Positions 59,401 to 64,000 of a DNA stretch of 64,000 nt are shown piece by piece. Position 1 is the first letter of the stretch; the number at the start of each line of letters is the position of its first letter. The stretch covers positions 6,532,001 through 6,596,000 of the forward strand of contig JAJFZO010000229.1 in NCBI GenBank assembly GCA_021397835.1. The letters are read 5' to 3'. Position numbers and translations under genes: made by a program. This DNA is from Moringa oleifera (lineage: Eukaryota; Streptophyta; Magnoliopsida; Brassicales; Moringaceae). The notes beneath the pieces are model-generated. The model saw only the letters and a list, made by a program, of their open reading frames with translations, did not search any database and was not told the DNA's origin.

Positions 59401-60640
59401 AGGCAGCTGCATCACACGGACGCTGGGCGTGGGAGGCATGCCTCGGCATCCCCCAGTAGGCATGACAAGGGCTGCTTGCTTAGCTTGAGGCAGCAGTGGG
59501 CACGCCAACCAGGCCACTCGTCCCTACGCCTTGACATAGTGCCCAGCAAGCGAGCTAGGGTAGCCACATCACACAGACCTTGGGCATGGGAGGCATGCCT
59601 CGGCAGCCCCCAACAGGCAAAGCATGGGCTGCATGCCCAGCTTGAGGCAGCAGTGGGCACGCCAACCAGGCCACTCGTCCCTACGCCTTGACATAGTGCC
59701 CAGCAAGCGAGCTAGGGCAGCCGCATCACACAGACCTTGGGCATGGGAGGCATGCCTCGGCAGCCCCCAACAGGCACAGCATGGGCTGCTTGCCCAGCTT
59801 GCATCAGCGGTGGGTACGCCAGCCAGCCCACGGTGCCCATCACAAGCCAGCCCCCTCGTCCTTACCCCTCAACATAGTGCCCAGCGAGCAAGGCAGGGGA
59901 GCCGTGTCGCACAAACCCTGGGCAGGGGAGGCATGCCTCGGTAGCCCCCAGCAGGCATGGTATGAGCCACTTGCCTAGCATGCAGCAGCGGTGGCTACGC
60001 TAGCTAGGCCATGGGCACCCATCGCGAGCCAGCCCCTTGATACAGTGCCCTGCGAGCGAGTTAAGAAAGCCGCGTTGCTCGAACCCTGGGCACAGGAGGC
60101 ATGCCTCGACAGCCCTCAGCAGGCACGACATGGGCTTCTTGCCCAGCGTGCGGCAGCGGTGGGCGCACCTGCCAGGCCACAGGCACCCATCACGAGCCAG
60201 CCCCCGTGTCCCTACCCCTCGACATAGTCCCCACCGAGCGAGCCAGAGGAGCCACGTCGCATGGACCCTGGGCATAGGAGGCATGCCTCGACAGCCCCCA
60301 ATAGGCACAGAATGGGCCAAGTGCCTAGCGTAAGGCAATAATGGGCACGCCAACCAGGCCAACGACACCCATCGCGAGCCAGCCCCCTCATCCCCGACCC
60401 TCAATGTAGTGCCCAGCGAGCGAATCGGGGGAGCTGCGTTGCATGGACATTGGGGATGGGAGGCACACCTCGGCAGCTCCCAGCAGGCACAGCATGGGCT
60501 TCTTGCCCAGTCTACAACAGCGGTGGGTGTGCCAGCCAGGCCACAAGTGCCCATCGTGAGCCATCCCCCTCGTCCCTACCTCTCTACTTACTGCCCAACC
60601 TCTGAGCCAGGGAGGCCACAGCAGTCCCCAGTAGGCACGA
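56421..60640 (+). repeat. IGS A-subrepeat array, unit 6 (about 25 monomers)
   Basis: Parallel to the unit 5 array but missing six monomers after about 58860, carrying one near-perfect 157-bp duplication (59484-59640 and 59641-59797), and extending about 700 bp further (59940-60640) to the normal end of the array. Confidence 0.9.
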
Positions 60641-61255
60641 CGCCAACCTTGCTAGGGGCTCCCCATGCGAGCACGCTGTGAGGCTCGGCACGTGCTGTGG
60701 GCGTTGATTTCATGGGCAAACTGGGCTTGGCCGTGTCCCCTGGCTGTGATGGACCCTAAAGGCAGCTATGGGGTGGCTAGAGGTGTGCTGGACTGGAAGC
60801 CAGCATGCACCCTGGGCTAGGCAAAGGCACAGCTACCCTAGCCTACTGGTCGCAATGCTTAGTTACGAAATTTGTGTGAATTAACAGTCTTTCCATCATG
60901 GAATTGGTCCTTAAATGACTCAAATAAATCGTGTAATTCATGAGGAGTCTGCCCCTGAAGTTTGGGATCATTTCGACTCACGGGCTATTTTTGATGATTT
61001 TTTCAATTTTTGATTGTAGAAAATTCATTAAAAAAATTTAGTGCCCATAAAATTATGAAATTTTTTTTTGGTGGTAGATATGATTATTCTCCATTTATGT
61101 ACAAAATTTTAGATCAAAATTCTAAGTAAATAATTTTTTAGATCCATTATGACGGTTCAGACATATTGATGTTTCCTCTTGCTGGGAGTGAAATTTCATT
61201 TAAGACTCTTTAAGGGGGAGGTGGTCACCTAGCTTGCTGGGTGCCAACAAGCCAT
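60641..61255 (+). other. IGS AT-rich unique block, unit 6
   Basis: Full version of the block, with the AT-rich half at about 60890-61200. No gene seen in it. Confidence 0.6.
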
Positions 61256-61430
61256 GCGTGCTCCCCCCTGCCCATCCCACATAGGCAAGTGCTGGGCTTA
61301 GGGAACCCAGCGCGCATGGCATGGGCAGGGCTGCTTGCTACCTTGCCCATCTAGCTGGTGGTGCGTGGCTGTGGCGGCCATCATCGTTGACAGGCATGCG
61401 ATCGATGACATCGACTGAAGAGTGTGGGAT
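61256..61430 (+). other. IGS C segment, unit 6, with hairpin
   Basis: Stem TGCCCAT (61269-61275) with ATAGGCA (61281-61287) around the loop CCCAC, the inverted orientation compared with units 1 and 2. Confidence 0.6.
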
Positions 61431-61770
61431 GCCCGATCAGTAGCCAATGGAGTGGGGAAAATGTGGGAAACGAAATCCACTAAATTGATGGCAATGAAAC
61501 GAGAAACATGGTGGGATAATGAGCTGGGATGTGGCTAGACAAGCTCAACGGTATGGGCGGCGAAGCTAACGATGATGCATGCTACGCGAGGGCCAAATCG
61601 CTGGGGGGAATTTTGAGCATGTGGAGTACTTCGTCGCAAGATCCCGACGCTTAGGCTTGCCTAGGCAGACTCGTTACGCAGCATGATCAACGACCCGATC
61701 ATCGACCGTCAGCATCGAGCGAGCCACAAGGCCAGCTTGGGCACGACGTGACACCCCTGCTTCCAAGGCC
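61431..61770 (+). repeat. IGS B subrepeat, unit 6 (single copy)
   Basis: One B copy, marker gataatgagctggg at 61514, with an internal loss of ~25-30 bp after tcgtcgcaag (about 61640). Confidence 0.75.
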
Positions 61771-62392
61771 TCATCGATGGTCCCTTGCCATCGAAGAGTC
61801 GTCCCTCACTATCGAAACAATTTCGCGCTTAGTAGCTTGGGTACGATGGCACTTGACGACCTGCAAGATTGAAGGGCCTTTTGCTCATCACCTTGCAGCT
61901 CGTTTCGTGCTATTGCTGCCCATTTGAACGTGCGCGTGTGAGTTATGATCTAGTGGTCCGCATTGGCAAGCTCCATGCTTCCGTATCAAACTGTTGGCTA
62001 GCATGCCTCTTTAAGCTTAACCCCGAGCCATACATTGGCTTTTCGTGGGTGACATCGGGACCTTGTGTCGTGTGCCTTCACAAACAAAATTCGACGATTT
62101 GAGTCAGCTATCTTTGCACCATGCCCCTCGCGAGCATGGGTGAAAACCTCAGTCGGGCCTCATGCTCTAAGCGCGGCTTGCTTCGGCGTGCCGCTGCTTT
62201 GGCACACGGGTGCTCGGTCGTCCCCTCGGGTGCCAATAGTGTTGCGACAGGAGTGGCCTCGGCCTCTGCCTATCCAAGCGAAAGCATTTACCCCATGTCC
62301 CATCGATTTTTAATGACAATTGCAACAGCTTTGGCCTAAGGGAGCCTTACGGCACACTTTGATCCTAGTTGGCATGACGTCTCAAAGGATGC
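61771..62392 (+). other. 5' external transcribed spacer-like segment, unit 6
   Basis: About 622 bp, full-length version. Its 18S-proximal part from 62001 matches 43756-44137 of unit 5 closely. Confidence 0.7.
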
Positions 62393-62524
62393 TACCTGGT
62401 TGATCCTGCTAGTAGTCATATGCTTGTCTCAAAGATTAATCCATGCATGTGTAAATATGAACTAATTCAGACTGTGAAACTACGAATGGCTCATTAAATC
62501 AGTTATAGTTTGTTTGATGGTACC
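62393..62524 (+). pseudogene. 18S rRNA pseudogene, first 132 nt (unit 6)
   Basis: TACCTGGTTGATCCTG start to gatggtacc, then the LTR; same breakpoint as units 2 and 5. Confidence 0.93.
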
Positions 62525-63548
62525 TGTCAAACCCTTGAATCTAAGCACTGAGGCATAGGCATGGCGAGTCTTGCTCCATGCCCGGACCTACAAGTGTGGA
62601 GGGCCATGCTAGCAAGGCGAAAACGCATGAGTTAGATATGAAAACGAATACGGGAGACTTGGTGAGAAATCCAGTTTCATACTTACAGTGGCAAGATTTG
62701 CTGGTGAGTTGGGAATGTTGTGGAGTGAGGGATAAAGCACACAAACAGACCCATAAGCCCGCTTAAGGCGAAAGCAGCAAAGATGTCTCAAGCAAGCACC
62801 AGCACAGGACAGTGCGAATATGTTCAGTGACAGGAACACAGGGCTGAATCCGAAAAGCCAGCTTGGCATGGATGGAAAGTCCAGCAAGCAAAGATATTCC
62901 ACAAAGAAAGGATATGGCTATTGGCTAGAGGAGGATCAAGGTGATAGAAGGATAAGAAACAGATGTGTATCCTAGAAGCCAAGGGAGATAAGCCTCGAAA
63001 AGAGTCCTGAATGAAAACCACCTCCTCAAGCCTATCCAAACTAGTGGAAAATGGATAAGAAGGCACTTAGAGAAGACTTTAAAGGAGATGAGATCCTTGA
63101 CTAAATGAGAGTCCTTGCGGGAGAAGGATGCTATCTAAACTTTGAAAATAAGCCTCAATGGGATAAAAGATTCGTGATCAAGATTGGGTGGCATATCCGA
63201 AAAATGTGGGATACCTAAGAGGGAGTGTTTGAGTAGGACACTCCTCAACTAGTATAAAAATGTGGCTTGGATTCAGTTGAAAACACATCAAGTAATACAA
63301 ACTCAAGTGTGTGGGTAGTTAGAGGCTTTGGGTGCTCTTAGAGAGAGACCCTTCTTTTGTAAAGAGTTCCTTTATCTTCAATAAAAGTTGAAAAAGAGTT
63401 CTCGTAATACTGTCTTCTTACTTTGTGCTTTGCATTGTTAGCTCTTATTCCTTGTTTGGCACGAGCTTAGAAAGTTGGAATGGTTAGGTGGACACATCTA
63501 GCGCCATCACACTAGAGTTGCGCTGATTCCACAACTGACGGTGTGAAA
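62525..63548 (+). repeat. 5' LTR of E6 (1024 bp)
   Basis: TGTCAAACC start; the 3' terminus reads TGTGAAA instead of TGTGACA. TATAAAA at 63253, AATAAA at 63380, one U3 unit near 63094. It keeps the ~57 bp lost from the E5 5' LTR. Confidence 0.92.
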
Positions 63549-63551
63549 GTT

Positions 63552-63563
63552 TGGTATCAGAGC
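63552..63563 (+). other. Primer-binding site for initiator tRNA-Met (E6)
   Basis: TGGTATCAGAGC three bases after the LTR, identical to that of E5. Confidence 0.93.
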
Positions 63564-63623
63564 GCAGTTTCGATCACCACTTTCTCTCAAACTGATGGTT
63601 GATCTTATTGTTGCCAAGGCCCC

Positions 63624-64000
63624 ATGCCAGGAGGAAGTGAGCCAATGCGAGAGTGTGTCACTCGATTGAAGGAGATCGTTGGTGCACTGACGGAGGGATC
63701 GACATGCACGATAGCTGAGTTGATGGAGACAATCGCCCAGCAACAATCCTCAATGGAAAAGGACATCAGAAACCTCAAGGAGACCGTGAGGAGCCTTGAG
63801 ATTGAGATCGGGTTGCTAAAAAGGGCTCCCCACACCCCTACGATAGGTGTACACTCTACAATGGCTAGGCTGAAGGTGCTAGAACCAAAGCCGTTCTCTA
63901 GAGAGAGGAACGCCAAGGAGTTGGAAAACTTCTTGCAGGATATGGAGCAGTACTTTAAAACTGCTAGAGTGCCCAAAAATGACCAGTAATGATCACATAC
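63624..64000 (+). pseudogene. gag N-terminal part, cut by window end (E6)
   Basis: Open from ATG 63624 for 121 codons: coiled-coil-like N-terminus and the LENFL.DMEQYF motif. A one-base loss at 63987-63989 (ccagtaatg, where E5 has ccaggtaatg) creates a stop. The same start as E5 supports 45308 as the true gag start. Confidence 0.85.

Larger units (their letters stand above)
62525..64000 (+). mobile_element. Chromovirus element E6, cut by window end
   Basis: 5' LTR, primer-binding site and gag N-terminus, about 96 percent like E5 by eye. The remainder lies beyond the window. Confidence 0.92.

Overview
This is a plant nuclear window. It is a head-to-tail array of degenerate 45S ribosomal DNA (rDNA) units, all on the + strand. 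Every 18S gene is split or truncated, mostly by a Ty3/gypsy chromovirus (an LTR retrotransposon with a C-terminal chromodomain). Plant origin follows from the 18S, 5.8S and 26S sequences, the plant ITS1 core motif around GCGCCAAGGAA, and LTR primer-binding sites matching plant initiator tRNA-Met. I cannot name the species. I see no intact host protein gene; the longest open frames outside the retroelement are artefacts of GC-rich spacer repeats.

I number six rDNA units by their 18S 5' ends. Unit 1 (1-3394): spacer, first 346 nt of 18S, LTR broken at 3394. Unit 2 (3395-15361): spacer with a ~7 kb subrepeat array, 18S 5' end, LTR stub fused directly to 26S. Unit 3 (15362-25490): spacer fused to an LTR, internally deleted element, LTR, middle part of 18S fused to ITS2, near full-length 26S. 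Unit 4 (25491-39184): spacer, 96 nt of 18S fused into gag, rest of the element, 3' LTR, 18S 3' part, ITS1, 5.8S, ITS2, 26S. Unit 5 (39185-56212): the most complete composite, with a two-LTR element of about 6.5 kb inside 18S, then ITS1-5.8S-ITS2-26S. Unit 6 (56213-64000, runs off the window): spacer, 18S 5' end, 5' LTR and start of gag.

The intergenic spacer has a regular layout: a short AT-containing leader after 26S; GC-rich A subrepeats (168-182 bp); an AT-rich unique block; a short C segment with a hairpin; B subrepeats (about 327 bp); and a ~620 bp 5' ETS-like segment before 18S. Units lack different parts of this through deletions.

The LTR element entered 18S about 346 nt from its 5' end, with a 5-bp target duplication (cctac). 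Stop codons in the integrase region are shared exactly by copies 17 kb apart, and one stop before the chromodomain is shared by three copies. So the element was already dead when the composite rDNA+retroelement unit multiplied, presumably by unequal exchange. Many stops and rRNA changes are C-to-T or G-to-A, as expected of long-methylated silent DNA. The window therefore looks like a graveyard or heterochromatic fringe of an rDNA locus, evolving by unequal crossover, microhomology deletions and hairpin-loop inversion.
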